The notes beneath the pieces were generated by a model. It was not told where the DNA came from. It did no database searches and was given only the letters and a program-made list of their open reading frames with translations. The position numbers were made by a program, and so were the translations under genes. A stretch of DNA of 47,278 nt from an uncultured Oscillospiraceae bacterium (lineage in GTDB: Bacteria > Bacillota > Clostridia > Oscillospirales > Oscillospiraceae). Shown here piece by piece: positions 16,631 through 24,564 of this stretch. The stretch is taken from positions 1 to 47,278 of the forward strand of contig CAKTQE010000012.1 in NCBI GenBank assembly GCA_934593275.1. The letters are read 5' to 3'. The stretch's first letter is position 1. Every line of letters begins with the position of its first letter.

Positions 16631-19420
16631 TTACCAGGGGTCTTCTTCGTTGTTTCCGTTATTTCCGTTGTTGCCGAAATCGCCGCCCATGTTGCCGCCT
16701 CCAAAATTGGAGCCGCCCCAGTTGTCCTCACCGTCCTGGTCGCCGCCAGTATGATCCATATTTTCAAAGGCCTGCTGGTTGTGAATGGGACAGACAATAT
16801 AGGGGGTATCCGCATCGTTACCCGCATCGTTGTGGAAGCCGTTCCAGGGAAGGGGATTTCCGTCATCGCCAATATAATAGACGTAGCCGTCCTGATAATA
16901 CTCGGCTTTCAGGCCCTTTCCTATGGCCGCCCGGATCTCTTCTACCTCAGAGGGGGTCAGCTTCACCAGGGACCGGGTTTCTACCTGGGCATCCGGGAAC
17001 ATGCTGCAGAACGGCGTGGCCACACCGCCGCCGGTAACGCAGTATTGAACCTCCACGTGCTTGTCGCAGGTTTCCGTGGGGATGTCCTCAGGGTAGGCAT
17101 TGGCAGTGGACACCCGGACAATGCCCCGGGCATCGGCAGAACAGGCGGCAGTGGCCAGCTTGCCGGAATCCAGACAGACGGACACACTCTGGAACTGATT
17201 TCCGCTGTAAAGAGCCTTGGAGGGCAGGCCGTCGTGAATGGGCTGCATGACCATTTTCCACAGTCGGGCCGCAGGGTTTCCGTAGTTGCCGGTAAGGTTG
17301 ATTTGCTCCGGCTGGTTGTAGCCGCACCAGACCGCGGCGGTATAGTAGCCGGTAAAGCCGCAGAACCAACGGTCACGGTTGCTGGAAGTGGTGCCGGTTT
17401 TGCCTGCAATGTTCTGGCCCGGGAAAATGGCAGCACCGCCGGTGCCGTAGTTGGCGGCATTGAACAGGCAGTAATTCATATACTCCACGGTCTTCTCGCT
17501 GAGGATTTGCCGGCTGTCCTGGGTGTTGTCCAGCACCAGCTCTCCATCGCTGTTGTAGACCTTGGTATAGGTTCTGGGTTCCCGGTATACGCCATTGTTG
17601 GCAAAGGTGGCGTAAGCCGCGGACATCTCCCGAACGGTGGAGCCAACGGTCAGCGCACCCAGGGCCAGAGGGGCGACACCCACATCGGAAAGGCTCTGGC
17701 CGTTGGCAAGGGCATAGCTGTCTGTGAGAGAATTCTGCCCAAAGTTGTATTTGGCGAAGCTGTAGCCATAATTGGCACCGATGGCGTTCAGGGTATTGCC
17801 GGAAATGGCGTTGACGGAAGATACCACGCCGCTGAAAATGGTACGGGCGTAATTGTATTCCCGATTGTCGTTTCTGGGGAACGGGACACCATCGTTGTAC
17901 ATAATGGGCATATCCTTGATGACCGTCGCCGGGCTAAAGCCGCCCTTTTCAAAGGCTGGGGCATAGACGGAGACGGGCTTCTGAGCGGAGCCGGTCTGCA
18001 GCTTTGCCTGGGTGGCCTTGTTGTAGGCGAAGAAGTCCGTCTTCTCCCCCACGCCGCCGGACAGGGCTACCACGTCACCGGTGGAATTGTCAATGACCAC
18101 AATGCCGGATTGCAGCTGCTGGGTGCTGCGGGTGGTGGGAATTTTTTCCAAATCCGTGTAGATGGCATCCACCTGGTTCTGAACATCCATATCCAGGGTG
18201 GTATAAATATGGTAGCCGCCTTTCTGAATACGTTCCAGATAATAGTTCCGGGTCTTCTCTCCGGCTGTTTCCCAATCCACGCCGTCCTGGGCAGCCAGGT
18301 CCGCCGCCACGTCCAGAATGGCGGAGTCCACAAACCAGGAATAAACCGTCTGAGAGGCATCCTGGTTCACCGTGGTCAGAGTGCCGCACTCCGGGCAGAA
18401 ATAATGGTCGCCCTCGTGGTTAAAGGTGCCGACGGTCCCGGAATAACCGCAGTTGGGGCAGACGGCCCAGCGGTCCTCCGGGGCAATGCCCTCCTTAAAG
18501 ACCATTTCCTGGTTCACGGCCTCCTCATACTGCTCCTGGGTCAGATAGCCCTGGGACAGCATTTCGGAAAGGACGTTCAGCTGGCGATACCGGTTCCGGC
18601 CTGCACCGTCCCGCTCCTCCCCCTTGTACTTGAAGACGTTGGTAGAATAGGGGTTAAAGAGCGAGGGGTTATTGGTAATGCTGATAAGGCTGGCGCACTC
18701 CGCCGGGGTCAGGTCCTGAAGCTCCTTGCCAAAATAGGCGGCAGCGGCACTTTTAACACCGTAGCAGCCCTTGCCCAGGTAGATGCGGTTCAGATACTCA
18801 TACATAATGAGGTCTTTGTCGTACTGCTTTTCAAACATCTGGGCGCGAAAAATCTCCATGACCTTCCGCTGGACCGTGATGCTGTTTTCCTGGCTGACGT
18901 TTTTGATCAGCTGCTGGGTAATGGTGGAGCCGCCGAACTGGGAGTCTCCGCCGAAGAACATATTCATGCAGGCTTTCACCGTGGTGATCCAGTCCACACC
19001 CTGATGCTCGTAGAAACGCTTGTCCTCAATGGCCACGGTGGCGTTGATCAGATCCTGGGGAATCTCCTCCAAAGAGGCGATCTGCCGGTCCGTGGTGGTG
19101 TAGATCTGCTGGAGCTGCTGAATATTTCCGTCACTGTCTACATAATAAAGAAAGGAGGTCTTCTCCAAATCGTAGTCGTCAATGGACCAGTCGGAGGCTT
19201 CCGTGAGAATATCGTTCTGGAGATAGTCACCAAGGGTGCCCACAAAAACAACGCCGCAGATCAGGAGGATCAGAACCACCGTCAGCGCGCCGCCAATGGC
19301 GATTTTCAGCACGGACAGCAAGGTCGAGCCAACGGTATAAACCGTCTTCAGCGTCCAGTGGGGATTCCACTCCTGCCGAAGCTTCTTATTTCTCCTTCTC
19401 TTTTTTTCTTCATTTTCCAT
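16631..19420 (-). CDS. Class A penicillin-binding protein (PBP1A-like) with a zinc-ribbon insert
   Basis: The 929-aa bifunctional wall enzyme has a basic cytosolic N terminus, one membrane helix (about 37-62), a GT51 glycosyltransferase domain with the catalytic IEDKRFYEHQGVD (about 130) and GGSTITQQ, and a transpeptidase with TGSAQKP (Ser-x-x-Lys, about 477) and KTGTTSS (about 674). Between them (about 322-346) is CX2C-x17-CX2C, a zinc-ribbon-like module unusual for this family. The C terminus is a Gly/Asn/Asp-rich tail ending NEEDPW. It is probably the first gene of the operon that continues to truA. Confidence 0.92.
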   Translation of the reverse strand: MENEEKKRRRNKKLRQEWNPHWTLKTVYTVGSTLLSVLKIAIGGALTVVLILLICGVVFVGTLGDYLQNDILTEASDWSIDDYDLEKTSFLYYVDSDGNIQQLQQIYTTTDRQIASLEEIPQDLINATVAIEDKRFYEHQGVDWITTVKACMNMFFGGDSQFGGSTITQQLIKNVSQENSITVQRKVMEIFRAQMFEKQYDKDLIMYEYLNRIYLGKGCYGVKSAAAAYFGKELQDLTPAECASLISITNNPSLFNPYSTNVFKYKGEERDGAGRNRYRQLNVLSEMLSQGYLTQEQYEEAVNQEMVFKEGIAPEDRWAVCPNCGYSGTVGTFNHEGDHYFCPECGTLTTVNQDASQTVYSWFVDSAILDVAADLAAQDGVDWETAGEKTRNYYLERIQKGGYHIYTTLDMDVQNQVDAIYTDLEKIPTTRSTQQLQSGIVVIDNSTGDVVALSGGVGEKTDFFAYNKATQAKLQTGSAQKPVSVYAPAFEKGGFSPATVIKDMPIMYNDGVPFPRNDNREYNYARTIFSGVVSSVNAISGNTLNAIGANYGYSFAKYNFGQNSLTDSYALANGQSLSDVGVAPLALGALTVGSTVREMSAAYATFANNGVYREPRTYTKVYNSDGELVLDNTQDSRQILSEKTVEYMNYCLFNAANYGTGGAAIFPGQNIAGKTGTTSSNRDRWFCGFTGYYTAAVWCGYNQPEQINLTGNYGNPAARLWKMVMQPIHDGLPSKALYSGNQFQSVSVCLDSGKLATAACSADARGIVRVSTANAYPEDIPTETCDKHVEVQYCVTGGGVATPFCSMFPDAQVETRSLVKLTPSEVEEIRAAIGKGLKAEYYQDGYVYYIGDDGNPLPWNGFHNDAGNDADTPYIVCPIHNQQAFENMDHTGGDQDGEDNWGGSNFGGGNMGGDFGNNGNNGNNEEDPW

Positions 19421-19509
19421 GGGTCATAACCTCCAACATTGGACATTGCAGCCGCCCGGGGCGGCCTTCTCTTGGGGAAAGACACGACTATCCGTCATAT
19501 CATCCGCAG

Positions 19510-19515
19510 ATTATA
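19510..19515 (-). promoter_or_regulatory. Possible -10 element upstream of the PBP gene
   Basis: A perfect TATAAT lies on the minus strand about 90 nt upstream of the PBP start; no good -35 is visible 16-18 bp before it. Confidence 0.45.
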
Positions 19516-19738
19516 TCATATTTTCCGGGAAAGCGAAAGACCTAATTTCTAAATAATCCATTAATTGACGAAAAGCTTTTGGGCCAACGGATTTTTCCCG
19601 ATTCTCCGCAAAAATGTTTCATTTCATCATTGTCTAAGTATTCCCAGGAAACGTCCAAAATCCATTGATATTTTATTCTGAAAGCTTTCAATTTTCCCGT
19701 TTTCAAAAATTTGATAAAAAAGCAGCGCAATTTTCCTC

Positions 19739-19767
19739 TTGATTTTATGGCCCAGGAGTTGTAGAAT
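19739..19767 (+). promoter_or_regulatory. Sigma-A promoter of the DUF1292 gene (and possibly the ncRNA)
   Basis: TTGATT and TAGAAT are separated by 17 bp, 37 nt upstream of the start codon. The rest of the 380-nt gap (19421-19740) is AT-rich and shows nothing else I can support. Confidence 0.7.
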
Positions 19768-19803
19768 ACAGACAAAGAAACCCCCAAATCAAAGGAGCAA
19801 TCT

Positions 19804-20091
19804 ATGGAAGATCAATACGGTTCCGACTTTATTACCATCGTGGATGAGGACGGCACGGAGTATGAGCTGGAAGTTCTGTCTACCCTGGAATACAACGGAG
19901 AGACCTATATGGCCGTGATCCCCGCGACGTTAGACGGGGAGCCGGAGCAGCTGGAAGTAAGCATTCTCAAATCCACCGAGGAAGACGGAGAGCCGATGCT
20001 GACGGCCATTGAGGACGAAGAAGAGCTGAAAGCCGTCTACGACCTCATTATGGATGAACTTTACGAGGAAGAGGATTCCGAGGAAGAATAA
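19804..20091 (+). CDS. DUF1292 family acidic protein (YrzB-like)
   Basis: The 95-aa, strongly acidic protein contains ITIVDEDGTEYELEVLSTLEYNGETYMAVIPA, the conserved beta-strand core of DUF1292, and ends in a Glu/Asp tail. The function of the family is unknown. In many Firmicutes it sits with ruvX and mltG; here those genes are nearby in the window but not adjacent. AAAGGAG lies about 7 nt before the ATG. A structured RNA begins about 10 nt after the stop codon and may share its promoter. Confidence 0.85.
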   Translation: MEDQYGSDFITIVDEDGTEYELEVLSTLEYNGETYMAVIPATLDGEPEQLEVSILKSTEEDGEPMLTAIEDEEELKAVYDLIMDELYEEEDSEEE

Positions 20092-20102
20092 GTTTATTTC
20101 CT

Positions 20103-20286
20103 GCTTGGTACGTGTCGTGTCCTTTTGGACCCACATTTTTTTATCGGGAAGTTAGACTTCCCGGCGGGATTGCAGACCTCCCGCCCACGCTGCGACGTTG
20201 GGTGGACGCTGGGAGCAGAGAACGCCGGGAGCGGCAACCCACCTGCCATTACGTGCAGGTCATAATCGGACACGGTACGGCCAAAG
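20103..20286 (+). ncRNA. Structured noncoding RNA, family not certain (raiA-motif-like or 6S-like)
   Basis: The 184-nt region has no reading frame but a dense fold. Its ends pair (CTTGG/CCAAAG, GTAC/GTAC, GTGTCC/GGACAC). Inside are perfect hairpins CGGGAAG-TTAGA-CTTCCCG (20145-20163), GCGGGA/TCCCGC (20164-20184) and ACCTGC/GCAGGT (20241-20260), and a GGGTGG/ACCCA-rich region. Two terminators follow. Length suits 6S RNA, but several side-by-side hairpins inside a closing stem suit the complex raiA motif better. It is not SRP RNA, tmRNA or RNase P RNA. The family name is inference; the structure is visible. Confidence 0.68.
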
Positions 20287-20291
20287 CGGGT

Positions 20292-20321
20292 CCCCGGGGA
20301 GCTTGTCTCCCCGGGTTTTTT
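20292..20321 (+). terminator. Terminator of the structured RNA
   Basis: CCCCGGGGAG-CTTG-TCTCCCCGGG type stem is followed directly by six T. Confidence 0.9.
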
Positions 20322-20324
20322 CTA

Positions 20325-20366
20325 GGGCAGCACCACACAATTGAGTTTGCGGTGCTGCCCTTAAAA
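20325..20366 (+). terminator. Second, tandem terminator hairpin
   Basis: A perfect 10-bp stem GGGCAGCACC / GGTGCTGCCC with a 16-nt loop is followed by TTAAAAT, a back-up terminator right after the first. Confidence 0.65.
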
Positions 20367-20407
20367 TGTAAATTTTTGTAGTTTTCGGCAAAAGAAGGTT
20401 TTTCCTC

Positions 20408-20436
20408 TTGAAACCGGAGAAAATATCCGTTATAAT
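20408..20436 (+). promoter_or_regulatory. Sigma-A promoter of the foldase gene
   Basis: TTGAAA and TATAAT are separated by 17 bp, about 70 nt before the start codon at 20504. Confidence 0.85.
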
Positions 20437-20503
20437 AGCCCAGTCTATCTGCAAATGTCTATTGCGGAACAAGCAGACCATGAAAACGAGAGGAAATGAT
20501 ACC

Positions 20504-22111
20504 ATGAGTGCATCCAGCAAGAAGAAGCTTCGTGCTGAAGAAAACAACGCCAAGCTGACAGAAAAGCAGCTGGCGCAGCAAAAGGAAGACAACAAGGTCA
20601 AAATCTACACCACGGCTTTCGCCGCTGTGCTGGTGATTTTGATCGCCATTGCGGCCTTCACCGGCGTGAGCCGCTCCATCTCCAACAGCGGCTCCCGGGA
20701 AAAGAAGACCGTGGCTCTGACTCTGGGAGACACCACCCTGAGCAACGCCGAGCTGAGCTACTACTATATGGATACCGTCAACAACTTCTACTCCCAGAAC
20801 GGTGCCTACGCCATGCTCTACGGTCTGGACACCACCAAGGCCCTGGATCAGCAGGTCTATGATGCTGATGCCGGTACCACCTGGGCCGATTACTTCCTGA
20901 CCGCCGCCGAGCAGAGTGCCCGGGCCATCTATGCCCTGGCCACCGAAGCCCAGGCTCAGGGCTACACCCTCAGCGAGAGTGAGCAGTCCCAGCTGGACTC
21001 CATGGAATCCATGTTGCAGCTCTATGCCCAGGTCTATGGCTTTAAGGACGTTGACAGCTACCTGAAAGCCATGTACGGCAACGGCTCCACCCTGGAGACC
21101 TACAAGGAATACTACCGGCTGAATCTGCTGGCCAGCGGCTACCAGACCCAGTACCGGGACGGCCTCACCTACACCGCTGACCAGGTAAAGGCCAAGGATG
21201 CTGAAAATCCCGCTTCCTACAACTCCTACACCTACAATCAGTATTATATCAGTGCCAGCCGCTATCTGGACGATGAGGCCACCGCTGAGGAGAAAGCCGC
21301 TGCCGCCGAGGCTGATGCCAAGGCTGTTACCGGTGAGGACATCACCTCTGTAGCAAAGATGGATGCCGCCATTGCCGCTCTGGATGTCAATGCTGACACC
21401 AGTGCTTCCAGTTCCTCCATGACCGACCAGCGGTACACCTCCGTAAACTCTCTCATTGCCCAGTGGATCAGCGACAGCAGCCGCAAGGAGGGCGACAAGA
21501 CCTATATTGCCAGCACCTCCACCACCACCGATGAAAACGGCAACGAGGTGACCACCGTTTCCGGCTACTACGTTGTATACTTCATCAGCTCCAATGACAA
21601 CAGCTTCCCCCTGGTGAATGTCCGCCATATCCTCTCCGGCTTTGAGGGCGGCACCACTGAGAATGGCACCACCACCTACTCTGATGAGGAGAAAGCCGCC
21701 GCCAAGGACAAGGCCGAGGCATGGCTGGACGAGTGGGAATCCGGCGCGGCCACCGAGGAAAGCTTTGCCGAGCTTGCCAAGGCCAACTCCACCGACACCG
21801 GCTCCAAGGAAAACGGCGGACTCTACGAGGACGTTTACCCCGGCCAGATGGTCAGTGCTTTCAACAATTGGTGCTTTGATGCCAATCGGAAGCCCGGTGA
21901 CACCGGCATTGTGGAGACCACCTACGGCTACCACGTGATGTACTTTGTAGGTGCCGCCCAGGACACCTACCGGGATTACCTGGTAAAGAGTGACCTGGCA
22001 AGCGAGGACTACAACAACTGGTACAACACCCTGGTAGACAACCTGTCTATGACCGTTGGCGATACCTCCTATATGCGCACCAACATCGTGCTGAACACCG
22101 GCAATAACTAA
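20504..22111 (+). CDS. Membrane-anchored peptidyl-prolyl isomerase / PrsA-like foldase
   Basis: The 535-aa protein has a charged cytosolic N terminus, one membrane helix (IYTTAFAAVLVILIAIAAFTG, about 35-56), a SurA-like helical chaperone region rich in Tyr, Ala and Gln, and a C-terminal parvulin domain starting LVNVRHILSGF and ending GIVETTYGYHVMYFVG. It would assist folding of exported proteins on the outer face of the membrane. There is no lipobox, unlike Bacillus PrsA. The ATG at 20504 follows AGAGGAAATGATACC. It has its own promoter and a terminator 10 nt after the stop. Confidence 0.85.
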   Translation: MSASSKKKLRAEENNAKLTEKQLAQQKEDNKVKIYTTAFAAVLVILIAIAAFTGVSRSISNSGSREKKTVALTLGDTTLSNAELSYYYMDTVNNFYSQNGAYAMLYGLDTTKALDQQVYDADAGTTWADYFLTAAEQSARAIYALATEAQAQGYTLSESEQSQLDSMESMLQLYAQVYGFKDVDSYLKAMYGNGSTLETYKEYYRLNLLASGYQTQYRDGLTYTADQVKAKDAENPASYNSYTYNQYYISASRYLDDEATAEEKAAAAEADAKAVTGEDITSVAKMDAAIAALDVNADTSASSSSMTDQRYTSVNSLIAQWISDSSRKEGDKTYIASTSTTTDENGNEVTTVSGYYVVYFISSNDNSFPLVNVRHILSGFEGGTTENGTTTYSDEEKAAAKDKAEAWLDEWESGAATEESFAELAKANSTDTGSKENGGLYEDVYPGQMVSAFNNWCFDANRKPGDTGIVETTYGYHVMYFVGAAQDTYRDYLVKSDLASEDYNNWYNTLVDNLSMTVGDTSYMRTNIVLNTGNN

Positions 22112-22120
22112 TCATTGTAT

Positions 22121-22165
22121 AAAAGCACCTCCTTTGGAAAAACTTTCCTCAGGAGGTGCTTTTTT
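22121..22165 (+). terminator. Terminator that also contains the next gene's ribosome site
   Basis: AAAGCACCTCCT and AGGAGGTGCTTT form a 12-bp stem followed by T's, a classic terminator 10 nt after the foldase stop. The AGGAGG in the 3' arm is also the ribosome site of the TauE gene whose ATG (22166) follows the T-run. Confidence 0.85.
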
Positions 22166-22519
22166 ATGCTCTATCCCCTGCTCATGGGTGCTGCCGCCGG
22201 AACGGTGACGGGGCTTTTAGGCTCCGGGGGCGGGCTGGTACTGGTGCCGCTGCTGCGCCGCTTCCCGGGGATCCAAGCGGAGCAGCTGTTTCCCAGCTCC
22301 GTGGCGGTAATGCTTCCGATTTGTATGCTGTGCGCCCTGCTGGAAGTGACCGCCGGTCCCCTTTCCTGGGGGAAATTCTGCCCCTATCTGATTGGAAGTG
22401 CCGCCGGAGGGTGCCTTGCCAACCGTTTGGGGAAAAAAATACCGGTGCAATGGCTGCACCGGGTTTTGGGACTGCTCATCCTATGGGGAGGGATCCGGAA
22501 TCTATGCTGGAAAGGGTAG
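22166..22519 (+). CDS. TauE/SafE-type permease, first half (117 aa)
   Basis: The product has four membrane segments and the N-terminal TauE/SafE signature (GAAAGTVTGLLGSGGGLVLVPLL). Full-length family members (about 250 aa) contain two such four-helix repeats; this one ends after the first. The second repeat is encoded by the next, overlapping gene in a different frame. It could work as a heteromer with it. Transport of sulfite, sulfonate or other organic anions is the family role; the substrate here is unknown. Its ribosome site is in the terminator stem of the preceding gene. Confidence 0.8.
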   Translation: MLYPLLMGAAAGTVTGLLGSGGGLVLVPLLRRFPGIQAEQLFPSSVAVMLPICMLCALLEVTAGPLSWGKFCPYLIGSAAGGCLANRLGKKIPVQWLHRVLGLLILWGGIRNLCWKG

Positions 22520-22863
22520 TCCCGGCGTTTCTGGTCAGTTCCCTACTGGGGCTTCTGTCCGGTTTGGGCATCGGCGGCGGAAGCCTTTTGATGCTGTGGC
22601 TGACAACGGTACTGGATTGGCCCACCCAGGAGGCCCGGCGGCTCAACCTACTGTTTTTCCTGCCGGGGGCAGCACTGGCGACCTACTTGCGCAGAAACAG
22701 CATTCCTCTTAAAAAGCTATGGCCCGCAATGCTTTCCGGCTGCATAGCTGCCGCCGGTGGAGCCATGCTGCAAAGCCGGATTTCCCAAGGCCTCCTCCGG
22801 AAAGCCTTTGGGCTGCTGTTGCTGTACGCCGGTTTTCGGGAGCTGTTTTACAAAAAGAAATAA
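22504..22863 (+). CDS. TauE/SafE-type permease, second half (119 aa)
   Basis: The protein starts MLERVVPAFLVSSLLGLLSG and carries the second TauE signature (GLLSGLGIGGGSLLMLWL) with four membrane segments. It overlaps the first half by 16 nt in the +2 frame. GGGAGG lies about 14 nt before the ATG, so translation may be coupled to the upstream gene. Each half keeps intact ends and no in-frame stops, which argues for a real two-gene arrangement rather than decay, though a frameshift in one ancestral gene is the likely origin. Confidence 0.78.
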   Translation: MLERVVPAFLVSSLLGLLSGLGIGGGSLLMLWLTTVLDWPTQEARRLNLLFFLPGAALATYLRRNSIPLKKLWPAMLSGCIAAAGGAMLQSRISQGLLRKAFGLLLLYAGFRELFYKKK

Positions 22864-22884
22864 GGAAACTCTGAATAAATCGTC
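22864..22884. repeat. MITE-like repeat, copy 4 (terminal stub)
   Basis: GGAAACTCTGAATAAATCGT is the right-end terminal repeat of the element in inverted orientation, cut off after about 21 bp. It starts directly after the TAA of the TauE second-half gene, between convergent genes. Confidence 0.7.
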
Positions 22885-22892
22885 CCCTTGCA

Positions 22893-23309
22893 TCAGCCCC
22901 GCTTTTTATAGGCCAGATACCCTTCCAGAATCAGGGAAGCGGCGACGGCATCCACCGTGTTTTTCCGTTTGGTGCCGTGGTAATTGTGGGCCGAGAGGAT
23001 GTTGTGGGCCTCTACGGTGGTCCGCCGCTCGTCCCACATGGCAACGGGCAGCCCGGTTGCCTGCCCGAGTTCCTGGGCAAAGGCCCGGCACAGCTCCACC
23101 CGGGGGCCTTCGGTGCCGTCCATATTCTTGGGAAGCCCCACAACGATCTCCCCTACCTCGTTTTCCTTGGCCAGTCGAACCAGGTCCAGCATGGCCTTTT
23201 CGTGGTTCCGGCTGGGGACCACCGTGGTGGAGCCGACAATGGTGCAGAGCAAATCGGAGAACGCCACCCCCGTCCGGGCATCTCCGTAATCGATTCCCAT
23301 AATGCGCAT
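22893..23309 (-). CDS. ruvX: Holliday junction resolvase-like / pre-16S rRNA nuclease RuvX (YqgF)
   Basis: The 138-aa protein has the RNase H-like fold signatures of YqgF: MGIDYGDARTGVAFSD with the first catalytic Asp, IVVGLPKNMDGTEGPR, WDERRTTVEA and a final Asp in NTVDAVAASLILEGYL. The family processes the 5' end of 16S rRNA and was earlier proposed as a Holliday junction resolvase. Length is normal. A short gap without a terminator separates it from the convergent TauE gene. Confidence 0.92.
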   Translation of the reverse strand: MRIMGIDYGDARTGVAFSDLLCTIVGSTTVVPSRNHEKAMLDLVRLAKENEVGEIVVGLPKNMDGTEGPRVELCRAFAQELGQATGLPVAMWDERRTTVEAHNILSAHNYHGTKRKNTVDAVAASLILEGYLAYKKRG

Positions 23310-23430
23310 AGGATCATTCCTTTCCGGTGAAAACTTTTCTTAAAAACATTCTACCCAATAGCGGCGGAAAAAGCAAGGTGTCCACAGGAACAATTCCGGA
23401 GAAATTGCCGAAAAAATTACAAAAAAGTTG

Positions 23431-23459
23431 TTGACATCCTAAAGGGGCTATGCTAGAAT
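23431..23459 (+). promoter_or_regulatory. Sigma-A promoter of the rpmG-secE-nusG-rplK-rplA operon
   Basis: A perfect TTGACA and TAGAAT are separated by 17 bp. The leader of about 130 nt to rpmG has a GC-rich start and no riboswitch that I recognise. Confidence 0.88.
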
Positions 23460-23598
23460 GATTTCACCTGTGAAAAAGGGTTCTTTTTTTGTGCGCCTTT
23501 TTCAGCCCCGGAGCGATTTCCATTGTAGTTTATCGCTTTCTAAATCTTTTTTCTAGCCGGGTGTGATACAGGGAGGCAAATTTTAAGGAGGTGCCGTT

Positions 23599-23748
23599 AT
23601 GCGCGTGAAAGTCACTTTGAGATGCTCTGAGTGCAAGCAGAGAAACTACAACACCATGAAGAACAAGAAGAACGACCCCGACCGTCTCGAGATGAAGAAG
23701 TACTGCAGATTCTGCAGAAAGCACACCACTCACACTGAGACCAAGTAA
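23599..23748 (+). CDS. rpmG: 50S ribosomal protein L33
   Basis: The 49-aa product [20 protein letters not shown]... retains both zinc-binding pairs, CSEC and CRFC, so it is the zinc-containing (C+) form of L33. AAGGAGG precedes the ATG. It is the first gene of the operon leading to secE and nusG, the normal order in Firmicutes. C+ L33 forms are often paired elsewhere with zinc-free versions; znu genes are in this window, but no link is shown. Confidence 0.95.
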   Translation: MRVKVTLRCSECKQRNYNTMKNKKNDPDRLEMKKYCRFCRKHTTHTETK

Positions 23749-23763
23749 GGAGGACGCCCCATC

Positions 23764-23994
23764 ATGGCAGAAGTCAAAAAGGAAAACTGGTTCAAAAGAA
23801 CCTGGGGCAGGGTCTGCAAGTACTTCCGTGAGCTGAAAAGCGAACTGAAGAAGGTCGTCTGGCCCACCCCCCAGCAGGTGCTGAAAAATGCAGCCATCGT
23901 GGTAGCCTGCGTCATCTGCGTCGGCGTTTTCATCTGGCTGTTTGACTTTGTAGCTCAGGTTGGTATCGACGCCCTGATTGGTGTCTTCCACTAA
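23764..23994 (+). CDS. secE: Preprotein translocase subunit SecE
   Basis: The 76-aa protein has the conserved cytosolic amphipathic helix (YFRELKSELKKVVWPTPQQV) followed by a single C-terminal membrane helix (AAIVVACVICVGVFIWLFDFV), the standard short SecE. It stabilises SecY in the translocon. It lies 15 nt after rpmG and 11 nt before nusG. Confidence 0.95.
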   Translation: MAEVKKENWFKRTWGRVCKYFRELKSELKKVVWPTPQQVLKNAAIVVACVICVGVFIWLFDFVAQVGIDALIGVFH

Positions 23995-24005
23995 GGGTAG
24001 AAGTC

Positions 24006-24536
24006 ATGGCAGAAACTGCGAAATGGTATGTGGTGCATACCTATTCTGGGTATGAAAACACCGTAAAAGCGACGATTGAAAAGACCGTCGAGTCCCGTAA
24101 ACTGCAAGACCAGATTTTGGCCGTGTCTATTCCTCTGGAAACCGTGACGGAAATCACGGAGACCGGTGCCAGCAAGACCTATGACCGGAAAGTTTACCCC
24201 GGCTATGTCCTGGTAAAAATGGTTTACAGTGACGATACCTGGCATGTCATTCGGAATATCCGCGGCGTTACCGGCTTTGTCGGATCTTCCAGCAACGATC
24301 CCACTCCCCTGACGGACGAAGAAGTCTATGCCATGGGCGTGGAAAAGAAGGAGATCATCGTCAACTTCGCCGTAGGCGATACCGTCCGGATCGTAGACGG
24401 TCCTCTAAGCTCCTTCACCGGCACGGTGGACAGCATCGATGTCGATAACAACTCGGTGAACGTGGTGGTTTCCATGTTTGGCCGGGAGACCACTGTCGAG
24501 TTTGAACTCGACCAGGTTGAGGTCGTTTCCCAATAA
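24006..24536 (+). CDS. nusG: Transcription termination/antitermination protein NusG
   Basis: The 176-aa protein has an N-terminal NGN domain (WYVVHTYSGYENTVKATIEK ... VYPGYVLVKM) and a C-terminal KOW domain (VGDTVRIVDGPLSSFTGTVDSID). It binds RNA polymerase and modulates elongation. Position between secE and rplK is conserved across bacteria. Confidence 0.96.
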   Translation: MAETAKWYVVHTYSGYENTVKATIEKTVESRKLQDQILAVSIPLETVTEITETGASKTYDRKVYPGYVLVKMVYSDDTWHVIRNIRGVTGFVGSSSNDPTPLTDEEVYAMGVEKKEIIVNFAVGDTVRIVDGPLSSFTGTVDSIDVDNNSVNVVVSMFGRETTVEFELDQVEVVSQ

Positions 24537-24564
24537 CGCATCGGGCCGGATTTCCGGTCGGAAC

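Noticed and set aside
16751..19429. A very long plus-strand open frame of 892 aa opposite the PBP gene
   Set aside because: It is the antisense shadow of the PBP gene; the PBP reading has clear catalytic motifs, the shadow has none.
19542..19787. An 81-aa open frame on the minus strand between the PBP and DUF1292 genes
   Set aside because: It lies in AT-rich DNA that contains the DUF1292 promoter, has no convincing ribosome site and shows no domain pattern.
20103..20286. SRP RNA, tmRNA or RNase P RNA as identity of the structured RNA
   Set aside because: The conserved SRP GGAAG/AGCAGC apical loop, a tmRNA tag frame with tRNA-like ends, and RNase P core motifs are absent; the length is also wrong for the last two.
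20459..21934. A 491-aa minus-strand frame opposite the foldase gene
   Set aside because: It is a shadow frame rich in Gly/Val caused by codon bias of the true gene; no ribosome site or family motif.
24537..24564. A terminator between nusG and rplK
   Set aside because: The GCCGGATTTCCGGT stem is short and has no T-run; the genes are more likely co-transcribed through the leader.
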